A stretch of 64,000 bases of DNA from Sagittula sp. P11 (GTDB lineage: Bacteria > Pseudomonadota > Alphaproteobacteria > Rhodobacterales > Rhodobacteraceae), in the NCBI RefSeq assembly GCF_002814095.1, contig NZ_CP021913.1, positions 3,533,501 to 3,597,500 on the forward strand, read 5' to 3'. How positions within the stretch are numbered: the stretch's first letter is position 1; each line of letters opens with the position of its first letter. The position numbers and the translations under genes are program-made. Shown here in pieces: positions 53,871 to 63,700 of this stretch. A model generated the notes under the pieces. It had not been told where the DNA came from and made no database searches. It worked only from the letters and a program-made list of their open reading frames with translations.

Positions 53871-54683
53871 ATGAGGCTCATCAACCGCATCCCCTCCCGC
53901 CCGACGGCCTTTGCGCTCGGCGCGCTGCCGTTCGTGCTGGTCATCATCGCCTATGCCGTCGCATCGGATATCCGCCTGACGGCCAACCCGGCGGACAAGC
54001 TTTTGCCCGCGCCCTCGACCATCGGGGACACGGCGGTGCGGCTGTTCACCGAAGGGGACCGGCGGACCGGAGAGATCCTGTTGTGGAAGGACACCTGGGC
54101 GTCGCTGATCCGATTACTGGGCGGTGTGGCCATCGCCGCGACCCTGTCGCTGGTGATCGGAATGGGGATCGGCCTCTTGCCCTACGTGCGGCGGACGTTC
54201 TCCGGCTTTGTTGCCGTGATCTCCATGGTGCCGCCGCTGGCGCTTCTGCCGATCCTGTTCATCGTCTTCGGACTGGGGGAGACCTCGAAGGTGGTGCTGA
54301 TCGTCATCGGCATTACGCCCTTCATGACACGGGACCTGTCGCAGAGGGTGCTGGACATCCCGCACGAACAGATTGTGAAGGCGCAGACGCTGGGGGCATC
54401 GACCTTCGTGATCGCCATGCGCGTGGCCCTGCCGCAGGTGCTCCCAAGGCTCATCGCCAACGTGCGGCTTTCGCTGGGCTCTGCCTGGCTGTTCCTGATC
54501 GCGGCAGAGGCTGTGGCCTCCGACGTGGGGCTGGGCTACCGGATCTTCCTCGTGCGGCGCTACCTCGCCATGGACGTGATCCTGACCTACGTCGCGTGGA
54601 TCACGCTGCTGGCCTTCCTGATCGACTGGGGATTGCGGACGCTTTCGCGCAAGGCCTTCCCGTGGCTGGAGGCAGGTCTGTGA
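53871..54683 (+). CDS. ABC transporter permease for guanidine
   Basis: The product has 270 residues and about six membrane segments (for example FALGALPFVLVIIAYAVA, IAATLSLVIGMGIGLL). The SsuC/NrtB-type EAA loop is HEQIVKAQTLGASTFVIAMR. It starts 39 bases after the binding-protein gene; its TGA overlaps the GTG of the ATPase gene. Confidence 0.87.
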   Translation: MRLINRIPSRPTAFALGALPFVLVIIAYAVASDIRLTANPADKLLPAPSTIGDTAVRLFTEGDRRTGEILLWKDTWASLIRLLGGVAIAATLSLVIGMGIGLLPYVRRTFSGFVAVISMVPPLALLPILFIVFGLGETSKVVLIVIGITPFMTRDLSQRVLDIPHEQIVKAQTLGASTFVIAMRVALPQVLPRLIANVRLSLGSAWLFLIAAEAVASDVGLGYRIFLVRRYLAMDVILTYVAWITLLAFLIDWGLRTLSRKAFPWLEAGL

Positions 54684-55540
54684 GTTTCGTCGTCGCAAGG
54701 AACGTCTGGAAGCAATACGGCGACCGTCCGATCCTCGAACGGGTCAACGTGGAGGTCGAGAAGGGCGCCTTCATCTCGATCATCGGGGCGTCGGGCTGCG
54801 GAAAGTCCACCTTCCTCCGGATGCTGCTGGCGGACGAGCAACCCACGAAGGGCGAGATCAGCATCGAGGGCGGCGCGCCCGCTCAGGAACCCCGGCGCGA
54901 ACGGGGCGTGGTCTTCCAGCGCTATTCGGTCTTCCCCCACCTGACCGTGCGCGACAACGTGGTCGCCGCCGAAAGCTTCGGCACCCCGTTCGGGCGGTTC
55001 TTCGGCAAGCGGCTGAAGGAGGCGCGGGCAAGGGCGCAGGTCACGCTCGACCGGATCGGGCTGGGACACGTGGCGCTCCATTATCCCGCGACGCTGTCGG
55101 GGGGCATGCAGCAGCGCCTGGCCATCGGACAGGCGCTGGTCGCCGAGCCGCGCATCCTTTTGCTGGACGAACCCTTCGGCGCGCTAGACCCGGGCACGCG
55201 GCTGTCGATGCACGACTTCCTGACGGAACTGCGCGAGCGGACGAACATGACCGTCTTCATGGTCACGCACGACATCGAAGAAGCGTTCAAACTGGGCGAC
55301 CGCGTGCTGATCTTCGACAAGGTCCGCCGCGATCCCGAACGGCCGCAGCGCTTCGGCGCCACTATCACCCATGACCTCGATTCCTCGAACGGGCACGAGC
55401 CGCATCAGGAACTGCTCGACAGCATTCCGTGGCTCTCCGGGCTGACGCAGCTTTCCGACGAGGACGACGGATCCACCGTGCAAGCCGCCGGGCCCCTTGC
55501 ACGGGACGACGCCAAGGCCCGGAACGAGCCCCCCCTTTGA
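54680..55540 (+). CDS. ABC transporter ATPase for guanidine
   Basis: The product has 286 residues. Walker A: IIGASGCGKSTFLRMLLA; Q-loop: VVFQRYSVFPHLT; signature: TLSGGMQQRLAIGQAL; Walker B: ILLLDEPFGALD; H-loop: MVTHDIEEAF. GTG 54680 is the start, overlapping the permease stop (GTGA). A 40-residue acidic tail is unusual for the family. The earlier open frame from 54083 is a shadow of the permease. Confidence 0.9.
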   Translation: MSFVVARNVWKQYGDRPILERVNVEVEKGAFISIIGASGCGKSTFLRMLLADEQPTKGEISIEGGAPAQEPRRERGVVFQRYSVFPHLTVRDNVVAAESFGTPFGRFFGKRLKEARARAQVTLDRIGLGHVALHYPATLSGGMQQRLAIGQALVAEPRILLLDEPFGALDPGTRLSMHDFLTELRERTNMTVFMVTHDIEEAFKLGDRVLIFDKVRRDPERPQRFGATITHDLDSSNGHEPHQELLDSIPWLSGLTQLSDEDDGSTVQAAGPLARDDAKARNEPPL

Positions 55541-55564
55541 CAGGGGTAAGAGACGGAGACAGAG

Positions 55565-56833
55565 ATGTTTTCTGAGCTTCACCACGCCGAGGCCCGCGCC
55601 CGCGATCCCCGTGCAATGTCCAGACGTCTTGCCGGACGCGAGAAAAGGCACCACCACCCGGACCTGACCAAGCTGGCCGGATGGAAGGCCATGCAGAAAG
55701 AGGGCGAGCTGCCCGAGGGCCGCTGGGACGAGGAACGCCGCTGGGCCTTGCGCATGGGTCTGACCGGCGCCGATTCCATCGACGACAAGTCGATCCCCAC
55801 CTTCGCGCGGGGAGAGTTGCCGCATTACGCGGGCATCAACACCTTCCTTAAGGCGCCCTATGCCGAGGACGTGCTGGAGGTCGCGCATTACGATGCGACC
55901 GTGCTGGGCATCCCCTTCGACGGCGGCACCACCTACCGGCCCGGCACCCGCTTCGGCCCGCAGGGGGTGCGCAAGATCTCTGCCCTCTATACGCCCTACA
56001 ACTACGAGATCGGCGTCGACCTGCGCGAGCAGATGACGCTCTGCGACGCGGGCGACGTGTTCACCATCCCGGCGAACATCGAGAAGTCCTTCGACCAGAT
56101 CAGCCGCGCGGTGAGCCACGTGTTCTCGTCCGGCTCCCTGCCGATCATGATCGGCGGCGACCATTCCATCGGCTTTCCCTGCGTGCGGGGCATCGCAGAA
56201 TGCACATCGAAGAAGATCGGGATCGTGCACTTCGACCGCCACGCCGACATCCAGGAGAAGGACCTCGACGAGCGGATGCACACGACGCCGTGGTTCCATT
56301 CAACCAACCTGCCGAACGTGCCGGCGAAGAACCTCGTGCAGATCGGCATCGGCGGGTGGCAGGTTCCGCGCGAGGCGGTGAAGGTCGCCCGCGAGCGGCA
56401 GACCAACATCATCACCATGGGCGACATGGAGAAGATGGGCGTCGACAAGACCATCGAGATGGCGCTGGAGATGGCCTGGGACGGGGTCGACATGGTCTAC
56501 ATGTCCTTCGACATCGACAGTATCGACTGCGGCTTCGTGCCGGGCACCGGCTGGCCGGAGCCGGGCGGCTTCCTCCCGCGTGAGGCGCTGGCGCTGGCGT
56601 CAGGGATTGCCGCGGAAGGCATCTGCGCGATGGAGCTGGTTGAGGTCTCGCCGCCCTACGACACATCCGACATCACCGCTCTGATGGGAACGCGGGTGAT
56701 CGTGGATGTGCTGGGCGGGCTGGTCGCCAACGGCAAGCTCGGCGCGCACAAGCAGCATATCGACAAGCCGGTCGCGATCCCGCACGGCGAGTTCGAGGGC
56801 AAGCGCTGGTCCAACCGCAATCCGCATTTCTGA
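55565..56833 (+). CDS. gdmH: Guanidine hydrolase of the ureohydrolase (agmatinase) fold, GdmH-like
   Basis: The product has 422 residues, longer than agmatinase (about 305) because of an N-terminal extension of about 100 residues. Metal ligands: GGDHS (197-201), VHFDRHADIQE (221-231) and SFDIDSID (314-321). The D-R-H-A-D block, HTTPWFHSTN (239-248), GWQVPREAVKVARERQTNI and GFVPGTGWPEPGG match my recollection of the nickel-dependent guanidine hydrolase of Synechocystis and differ from agmatinases (DAHxD). The reaction would be guanidine to urea plus ammonia. Riboswitch and transporter context agree. The main alternative is another guanidino-compound hydrolase. Confidence 0.88.
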   Translation: MFSELHHAEARARDPRAMSRRLAGREKRHHHPDLTKLAGWKAMQKEGELPEGRWDEERRWALRMGLTGADSIDDKSIPTFARGELPHYAGINTFLKAPYAEDVLEVAHYDATVLGIPFDGGTTYRPGTRFGPQGVRKISALYTPYNYEIGVDLREQMTLCDAGDVFTIPANIEKSFDQISRAVSHVFSSGSLPIMIGGDHSIGFPCVRGIAECTSKKIGIVHFDRHADIQEKDLDERMHTTPWFHSTNLPNVPAKNLVQIGIGGWQVPREAVKVARERQTNIITMGDMEKMGVDKTIEMALEMAWDGVDMVYMSFDIDSIDCGFVPGTGWPEPGGFLPREALALASGIAAEGICAMELVEVSPPYDTSDITALMGTRVIVDVLGGLVANGKLGAHKQHIDKPVAIPHGEFEGKRWSNRNPHF

Positions 56834-56841
56834 GGCCCGCC

Positions 56842-57309
56842 ATGCCACACGATCACGGCCCGCATGGGCATCATCACCATCATCATCACGACCACGGCCA
56901 CACCCACGGGCCGGGTCACAACCATCCGCACACCGACCACCTGCACTCCCACATGCACGACCACGACGAGGCCGCAGACCTTCAGGTGCTCGCCGTGCAG
57001 TTCATCGAGGGCTTCCTGCAGGCCAAGGACAAGACCAGTTACCTCAAGCTGGCGGGTGTGCCGTTCGAACGCCCCGGCGCGGGCGGCGCCAAGGCGCTGA
57101 AGTTGGTGGACGTGGAACTGAAGACCGACTGGCAGGTGGGCACGGCCTCGCCGTCCTTCGGGTCTCGTGAACTCAGCTACTTGCCGTTTCCGGGCCAGAT
57201 GGTCCGGGAGCGCACCAACATGTCCCTGGTCTACGTGTCGATGGACGAGAAATCGGTCACCGACATCAGGGACTTCCTTTTGCAACGGAAACGGGAGATC
57301 GACACATGA
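56842..57309 (+). CDS. His-rich protein, putative nickel chaperone of the guanidine hydrolase operon
   Basis: The product has 155 residues. Residues 1-44 are dominated by His, Asp and Gly (starting MPHDHGPHGHHHHHHHDHGH), more than 20 His in all. The rest (from ADLQVLAVQFIEGFLQAKDK to DFLLQRKREIDT) is a compact domain I do not recognise. It starts 8 bases after the hydrolase stop and its own stop overlaps the next gene (ATGA). Nickel-enzyme operons often carry His-rich metallochaperones such as HypB or UreE, and a Ni-dependent hydrolase precedes it, so nickel storage or delivery is the inference. Confidence 0.7.
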   Translation: MPHDHGPHGHHHHHHHDHGHTHGPGHNHPHTDHLHSHMHDHDEAADLQVLAVQFIEGFLQAKDKTSYLKLAGVPFERPGAGGAKALKLVDVELKTDWQVGTASPSFGSRELSYLPFPGQMVRERTNMSLVYVSMDEKSVTDIRDFLLQRKREIDT

Positions 57310-57470
57310 AACACCTTTGGCTCGGGCTGCTGGCCCTCTCCGCCTCGCCTGCGCTGGCGCATGAAGGCGTGCACATGCACCCGCACGACGCCTCCCTGAC
57401 GCCTGTCCTGATGGCCGCCGGGGCGCTTGCCATCGTGGCAGGGCTTCTGGTGGCGCGCCGCCTGTCCTGA
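57306..57470 (+). CDS. Tiny His-containing membrane protein
   Basis: The product has only 54 residues. Signal-like MKHLWLGLLALSASPALA is followed by HEGVHMHPHDAS (four His) and a membrane helix (VLMAAGALAIVAGLLVARRL). It overlaps the preceding gene by four bases, so it is translated with it. It could bind nickel at the periplasmic face, or it could help uptake. No family recognised. Confidence 0.65.
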   Translation: MKHLWLGLLALSASPALAHEGVHMHPHDASLTPVLMAAGALAIVAGLLVARRLS

Positions 57471-57711
57471 GGCAAACCGCATTCATACCAGCGGCCGGTG
57501 CAGCCAGCGCCGGCCGCTTTTCCTTTGCCGAACGGAAATTGAAAGCGAAGGGAAACGCAGCTTGTGTGTTGTCGGGGAACATGCAGGCCCCGTCATGAGC
57601 GAATGTGCGGCATCGGGCGGGGCACAAAGGCGCTCCGGAAAGAGGCTAAAACCGGCGGCGCGCATCGGTGCCGGGATCCGAGGGGAAGCCTTCGGCTGCG
57701 TCTTTCAAACA

Positions 57712-57751
57712 AAAGGCCCGGATCCGGCACGACCGCCGGATCCGGGCCTTT
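57712..57751. terminator. Strong bidirectional hairpin terminator
   Basis: The 17-bp perfect stem AAAGGCCCGGATCCGGC/GCCGGATCCGGGCCTTT has loop ACGACC. It serves the homospermidine synthase gene on - and could stop readthrough of the guanidine operon on +. The 240 bases before it hold no gene I can support. Confidence 0.88.
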
Positions 57752-57778
57752 ATCGATGTCGCGACGTTGCGCGGGTGG

Positions 57779-59215
57779 TCAGGACGACACGAGAACGTTG
57801 CGGAAGGCCCAGGGGTGGTCCGGGTCGCTGTCCTCCGGGAAGGCGCCCGGCACGGTGTCGAGCGGGGTCCAGTCGGTATAGTGCGCCTCGACAGGGCCGA
57901 GGTACGGCCGCTGGATTTCGAGGCAGCGCGCGTGGTCCATCTCTTCGGCTTCGACGATCCCGGCCTGCGGGTTCTCCAGCGCCCAGACCATTCCGGCCAG
58001 CACCGCGCTCGACACCTGCATGCCGGTTGCATTCTGGTAGGGGGCCAGCGTCTTCGTCTCTTCGTTCGAAAGGCGCGAGCCGTACCAGAGCGCATTCTTC
58101 TCATGGCCGTAGAGCAGCACGCCCAACTCGTCGATGCCGTCCACTATGTCGTCGACCTGCAGGATGCGCTTCTCCGTCTGGATCTCGCCCGAGCCGAAGG
58201 TCTCATGCAGGGACAGAACGGCATCGTCGCAGGGGTGGTAGGCGTAGTGGCACGTCGGGCGGTACTCCGGCGCATCCGGTGCACCGACCGTGAAGTAGTC
58301 GGAGATCGAGATCGCCTCGTTGTGCGTCACGAGGAAGCCGAACTGCGCGCCGAGGGTCGGGCACCAGGTACGAACGCGGGTGGTCGCGCCGGGCCGGTTC
58401 AGCCAGATCGCGGACTGGCAGCCGGACAGGTGGGTGTGGCCGTCCTCCGGCATCCACTCCTCGTGCGTGCCCCAGCCCAGTTCGGCGGGTTGGAACCCTT
58501 CGGAGATGAAGCCGTCCACCGACCAGGTGTTGACGAAGACGCCCTTCGGGCGCGGTTCCGTGCAGACCTGCGTGTCGCGTTCGGCGATATGGACGCCCTT
58601 GACGCCAAGGTCGCGCATCAGCCTGGCCCAACCTTCGCGCCCGTCGGGTGCGGTGGCGTCGCGCCCGAGGTCGGAGGCGAGTTGCAGCAGCGCCTCCTTC
58701 ACGAACCAGCTCACCATGCCGGGGTTGGCACCGCAGCAGCTGACCGCCGTGGTGCCGCCGGGATCGGAGGCCTTCATGTCGCGCACCGCCTGCCGCAGCC
58801 GGTAGTTGGTGCGCTTCTCGTTGGAGATGTCGCCGAAGTAGAGCCCGGGCCAGGGTTCCACCACCGTGTCTATATAGAGAGTGCCCAGACGGCGGCAGGT
58901 CCGCATCAGGTCCAGCGAAGACGTGTCGACAGAGAGGTTCACGCAGAAGCCGCCCGGCTCGGTGAAGAGGCCGGACAGGATCTCGTCGTAGTTCTCGGGC
59001 GTCAGCGCCTCTTGGACGTGCGCGTAGTCGCGGTCTTCGAGGTAGGTCGCCACTTCGGGATCGGGATCGATGATGGTCAGCCGCGCCGGGTCGAATTCGA
59101 AGTGCCGTTCGATCAGAGGCAGGACGCCCTTGCCGATAGACCCGAGGCCGATAAGCACGAGCGGTCCCTCGATGGTCGCGTGTACGGGGTAGGGTTGGCC
59201 GGTGGCTGCGTTCAT
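57779..59215 (-). CDS. hss: Homospermidine synthase
   Basis: The product has 478 residues and belongs to the saccharopine-dehydrogenase-like family. NAD-binding: VLIGLGSIGKGVLPLIERH with the acidic residue in IIDPDPEV. Family blocks: NLSVDTSSLDLMRTCRRLGT, YIDTVVEPW, AVSCCGANPGMVSWFVKEAL and NTWSVDGFISEG. The enzyme condenses putrescine units to homospermidine, the usual long polyamine of many alphaproteobacteria. ATG 59215 (MNAATGQPYP) was chosen; upstream to 59350 the frame is open but unlike the family. Transcribed alone. Confidence 0.93.
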   Translation of the reverse strand: MNAATGQPYPVHATIEGPLVLIGLGSIGKGVLPLIERHFEFDPARLTIIDPDPEVATYLEDRDYAHVQEALTPENYDEILSGLFTEPGGFCVNLSVDTSSLDLMRTCRRLGTLYIDTVVEPWPGLYFGDISNEKRTNYRLRQAVRDMKASDPGGTTAVSCCGANPGMVSWFVKEALLQLASDLGRDATAPDGREGWARLMRDLGVKGVHIAERDTQVCTEPRPKGVFVNTWSVDGFISEGFQPAELGWGTHEEWMPEDGHTHLSGCQSAIWLNRPGATTRVRTWCPTLGAQFGFLVTHNEAISISDYFTVGAPDAPEYRPTCHYAYHPCDDAVLSLHETFGSGEIQTEKRILQVDDIVDGIDELGVLLYGHEKNALWYGSRLSNEETKTLAPYQNATGMQVSSAVLAGMVWALENPQAGIVEAEEMDHARCLEIQRPYLGPVEAHYTDWTPLDTVPGAFPEDSDPDHPWAFRNVLVSS

Positions 59216-59531
59216 CCGCGGGTCTCCTTTGTCTCTGCACCTTTCATATGGTGCGAACGCCTCGTGGGGCCACCGGAAGCCCGAATGGTCCCGGTCGGCG
59301 CATGGCGTGTCTTCCCGGGTATCGGTGGGCTGAGGCGCGGTGGCAACCATTTCCTTGTCCCCGTGCGGACGGGAGGGCGCCGGTGCCCCCGGAACGGGCG
59401 GGGGCGCGTGTGCACAATCGGAATTATCATACAGGACATTGCAATCCCCGGATGCAGGGCTAGGCTCCGGTCATGTCCCGTGGATCGGGGTGCCGGGGCT
59501 TTCGGGTTCCGGTCGGGAATGAAGGGAAACG

Positions 59532-60701
59532 ATGCACGTGCGCAGTCTTGCCAGGAGCATTCCGGTCATCGCCCTGCTTTGCGCGGTGACGCCTCTGACA
59601 GCCACGCGCGCCCTTGCACAGGATGATACCCGGACGCTGCCCGCGGTCACGGTGGCCGAGGTGACGACCGCCGCCTTCGTGCAGCGTGTGCCTGTTTCGG
59701 GGAACGTGGTCGCCCGGAACGAGGTCCTGGTCGATCCCGAGGTGTCCGGGCACCGGATCGCGGAGTTCGAGGTGGACATCGGCGATGCGGTCGAAACCGG
59801 CGACGTGCTTGCCCGGCTCGACGAGCGGATCCTGCGCCGCCAGTTGCAATTGCGCGAGCTTGCGCTGTCGCAGGCAGAGGCCAGCTTCGAACAGGCCCGC
59901 AGTCAGGTGGCCGCCGATCAGGCGCAGCTCGATCAGGCGAATGCCGTGTTGGACCGTGCGCAAAGGCTGCGTGACAGCGGCACCGGAACGCAGGCCTCTC
60001 TCGACGATGCCATAGCCGCTCAGGCGGCGGCGCAGTCGGCCCTGACGGCATCCTCTGACGGGATCACCGTCGCGCAGTCGCAGATCGAGGAGGCGAAGAT
60101 CAATCGCGACCTCGCCTCCGAGGATCTTGAGAATGCCACGATCACGGCCCCCGTCGACGGCATTGTCACGGCACGCGATGCGCAGATCGGATCGACCGTC
60201 TCCACCGGGCAGACGATTTTCCGCATCCTGCGCGACGGCGCGGTCGACGTGGAAGCCGAAGTGGTGGAGACCGAACTCGGCCAGATCGAACCGGGCGACC
60301 GTGCGGAACTCCAGATCGCCGGGATCGGCGCGATCCAGGGCACTGTGCAGAACATAGATCCGACCGTGGATCCCGTGACCCGCCTGGGCGTGGTCGAGAT
60401 CGAGCCGGAATCGAAGGATGGGCTGCGTCCCGGTCTTTTCGTCGGCGGATGGATCATCACCGCCGAGCGGACATCGCTGGCCGTCCCAGCCTCTGCCGTC
60501 ATCAACGACGGCGCAACCGCGTCGGTCCTAGTGGAGAAGGACGGCACGCTCGAACGGCGCGAGATCGTTGCCGGGCTGATCTGGGGCAACCTTCGCGAGG
60601 TGCTGGGCGGCCTCGAAGAAGGGGAGCATGTGCTGGCACGCGCCGCCGGCTTCTTCTCGGACGGGGACCGGGTGCGGCCGGTGACAGGGCAGGGCGACTG
60701 A
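59532..60701 (+). CDS. RND efflux periplasmic adaptor (membrane fusion protein)
   Basis: The product has 389 residues. Signal peptide MHVRSLARSIPVIALLCAVT, cut near ALA. Lipoyl halves: VPVSGNVVARNEVLVDPEVS and ITAPVDGIVTARDAQIGSTV, joined by a helical hairpin (LQLRELALSQAEASFEQARS). A beta-barrel and membrane-proximal domain follow. It couples the RND pump to an outer-membrane channel, which is not in the window. The pump gene starts four bases after its stop. Confidence 0.9.
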   Translation: MHVRSLARSIPVIALLCAVTPLTATRALAQDDTRTLPAVTVAEVTTAAFVQRVPVSGNVVARNEVLVDPEVSGHRIAEFEVDIGDAVETGDVLARLDERILRRQLQLRELALSQAEASFEQARSQVAADQAQLDQANAVLDRAQRLRDSGTGTQASLDDAIAAQAAAQSALTASSDGITVAQSQIEEAKINRDLASEDLENATITAPVDGIVTARDAQIGSTVSTGQTIFRILRDGAVDVEAEVVETELGQIEPGDRAELQIAGIGAIQGTVQNIDPTVDPVTRLGVVEIEPESKDGLRPGLFVGGWIITAERTSLAVPASAVINDGATASVLVEKDGTLERREIVAGLIWGNLREVLGGLEEGEHVLARAAGFFSDGDRVRPVTGQGD

Positions 60702-60705
60702 TCTC

Positions 60706-63700
60706 ATGAACATGTCGTCCTGGGCCATACGCAATCCCGTGCCGCCCGTGGCGCTTTTCCTCGTTCTGATCGTGCTGGGCATCGTGTCCTTCATGCGGCT
60801 GCCGATCACCCGCATGCCGAACGTCGATCTTCCGGTCGTCACCGTCACCTCCGGTCTGCCGGGCAATGGCCCGTCCGAGATCGTGACGCAGATCATCACG
60901 CCGCTGGAAGACGAACTGGTGGACGTGCAGGGTGTGCGGCACATCACCTCCGTCGCGGGCGACGGCACTGCCTCCGTCACCATCGAGTTCGAAATCAACG
61001 TCGAGACGGACCGGGCGGTGAACGACGTGCGCGATGCGGTCGCCGCGGCGCGGGGCGACATGCCCGATGCGGCGAGCGAGCCCATCGTCCAGCGTCTGGA
61101 TGTCATCGGGGGGGCGATCCTGACCTATGCCGCCTCCGGGTCGGACCGCAGCATAGAGGGGCTGTCCACCTTCGTGGACGATGTCGTGGCGCCGACGATC
61201 CAGGGTGCGGCGGGCGTGGCCTCCGTCGACCGGATCGGCGGCGCAGAGCGCGAGATCAACGTGGAGCTGTCGCCGGACAGGCTGCTGGCTCACGGTCTGA
61301 CCGTTGGCGACGTGAACGGCCAGTTGCGCCAGCAGAACGTGGACGCGGGCGGCGGGGAAGGGCGCCTGGCCGGACAACAGGTCGCCATCCGTTCGCTGGG
61401 TGCCGCGAAGACGCTGGAGGAACTTGGGGCGACGCGCATTTCCCTGCCGAGCGGCGGCACCATCCGGCTGGACCAGATCGGCACGATTGCTGATGGCGCC
61501 TCCGACCGGGAGAACTTTGCCCTGCTGGACGGCCGTCCGGTCGTGGCCTTCGGCATCTTCCGGTCCAGCGGTGCGAGCGATCTTCTTGCCGCCGAGGCCG
61601 CGCGCGAGAAACTGGCCGAACTGTCGCGCGAGTACCCCGACATCGCCTTTACCGAGATCGACGACGCCACCACCTACACCGAAAGCAACTACGAGACCGC
61701 GCTGAACACCCTTCTGGAAGGGGCCGCGCTGACGATCCTTGTGGTGATGATCTTTCTGCGGGACTGGCGGGCGACGGTCGTGACGCTGGTGGCGCTGCCG
61801 CTGTCGATCATCCCGACCTTCTTCGTGATGGACCTGCTCGGTTTCTCGCTGAACACCATTTCCCTTCTGGCGATCACTCTGGTGGTCGGCATCCTCGTCG
61901 ACGACGCCATCGTGGAGATCGAGAACATCGTGCGGCACATCCAGATGGGCCGGAACGCCTACGATGCCGCGAACGAGGCGGCGCAGGAAATCGGCATGAC
62001 GGTCATCGCGATCAGCCTGACCATCGTCGCGGTCTTTGCGCCGGTGGGCGTGATGCCGGGCATTGCGGGCAAGTTCTTCCGCGAGTTCGGGCTGACGGTG
62101 GCGGTGGCCGTGCTCTTCTCCCTTCTGGTGGCGCGTCTCATCACCCCGCTGTTCGCCGCCTACTTCATGCGGAGCGACAAGGGCCATGCGGAGCCGGAGG
62201 ACGGCTTCCTCATGCGCCGGTATCTGAACGTGCTGCGCTGGACGCTTCACAATCGTGCCGTGACCCTCTTTCTCGGGCTGGCCATATTCGCCGGGTCGAT
62301 CTTCTCTGCCACGCTCCTGCCGACAGAGTTTGTCCCGGCCGCGGACGGCGGTCGCGCGACGGTCACAGTCGAACTCCCGCCCGGCGCGAACATCGACGAG
62401 GTGGAGGAGATTTCCCGCCGGATCACGTCGCTGATCCTCGAGATCCCGGAGATGGAGAGCGTCTTCGTCGAGGGGACCTCGGACACCGAGGCGACGGTGC
62501 GCGTGAACTTCGGCCCCCGCGACGAGCGGGAGCGCGGCGCGCCCGAGATCATGCAGGACATCCGGGACCGGCTCGCCGATCTCCCCGACGTGCGCATCTA
62601 CGTCCTGGGCGAGGAAGGGGTCCGCGATGTGTCGATCAACATTCTCGCCGACGACCGCGAAACCGCGCAGGCCGCGTCGCGCGATCTGGCCAGCGGAATG
62701 TCCGGCCTGCCGCAACTGACCGGCGTGGCCGTCGAAAGTGCGCTTGCCCGGCCCGAGGTGCAGATCATCCCGCGCCCGCAACTGGCAACGCAGATGGGTG
62801 TGGACGCCACCACCCTCGCCACGACCGCGCGCATTGCCACGGTGGGCGATGCCGACGCCAACCTGGCGCGCTTCGACGATGGCGACGACCGTGTGCCGGT
62901 TCGTGTTCGCCTGGAAGAGGCCGCGCGTCAGGACCTAGACAGGTTGGCGGGCCTACGGTTGCGGACAAGCGACGGACAGATGGTGCCGCTGGGCGCGGTC
63001 GCCAGCGCGCGTCTGGCCAACGGACCCGCCACAATCGAACGCTATGGCCGTCAATACCGTGTGGCCATCGGCGCGACTCTGGCAGACGGGGCCTTCCTCG
63101 GCGATGCGACGGCGGCCATCGATTCCCTGCCGCAGGCGCAGGATATGCCGGAAGGTGCGCGCATCCAGGCCGCCGGGGATGTCGAAACGATGGGAGAGAT
63201 CTTCTCCGGCTTCGCCATGGCCATGGGGGCGGGCATCCTGTTGGTCTATGTCGTCCTCGTCCTGCTGTTCCGCAGTTTCGTGACACCGGTAACGATCCTG
63301 CTGTCGCTTCCGCTTGCTGTCGGGGGCGCGATCTTTGCCCTTTACATATACGGGGCGGGGATCGGGCTTTCGGTGGTGATCGGTTTCCTGATGCTGATGG
63401 GGATCGTGACGAAGAACGCCATCATGCTGGTCGAATTTGCGCAGGAAGCGGTGCACGGCGGCATGTCCCGGGCAGAGGCCATGGTCGACGCCGCACACAA
63501 GCGCGCGCGTCCGATCATCATGACCACCATCGCGATGACTGCCGGCATGGTGCCTTCGGCCCTGGCCCACGGGGAGGGTGGCGAGATCCGCGCACCCATG
63601 GCCATCGCGGTGATCGGGGGGCTTCTTCTGTCCACGGTGCTGTCACTTCTGTTCGTTCCGTCGCTCTACACGGTGATGGAAGGGCTGAAGGACAGGCTGC

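Noticed and set aside
52767..55540. Taurine or sulfonate transporter
   Set aside because: The fold is of that superfamily, but the leader aptamer and the downstream hydrolase point to guanidine, and no sulfonate monooxygenase is present.
55565..56833. Plain agmatinase (speB)
   Set aside because: The long N-terminal extension, the D-R-H-A-D metal block, the HTTPWFHSTN segment and the guanidine-I riboswitch argue for a guanidine hydrolase.
57668..59626. 652-residue plus-strand open frame
   Set aside because: Antisense shadow of homospermidine synthase; it also runs through the terminator stem.
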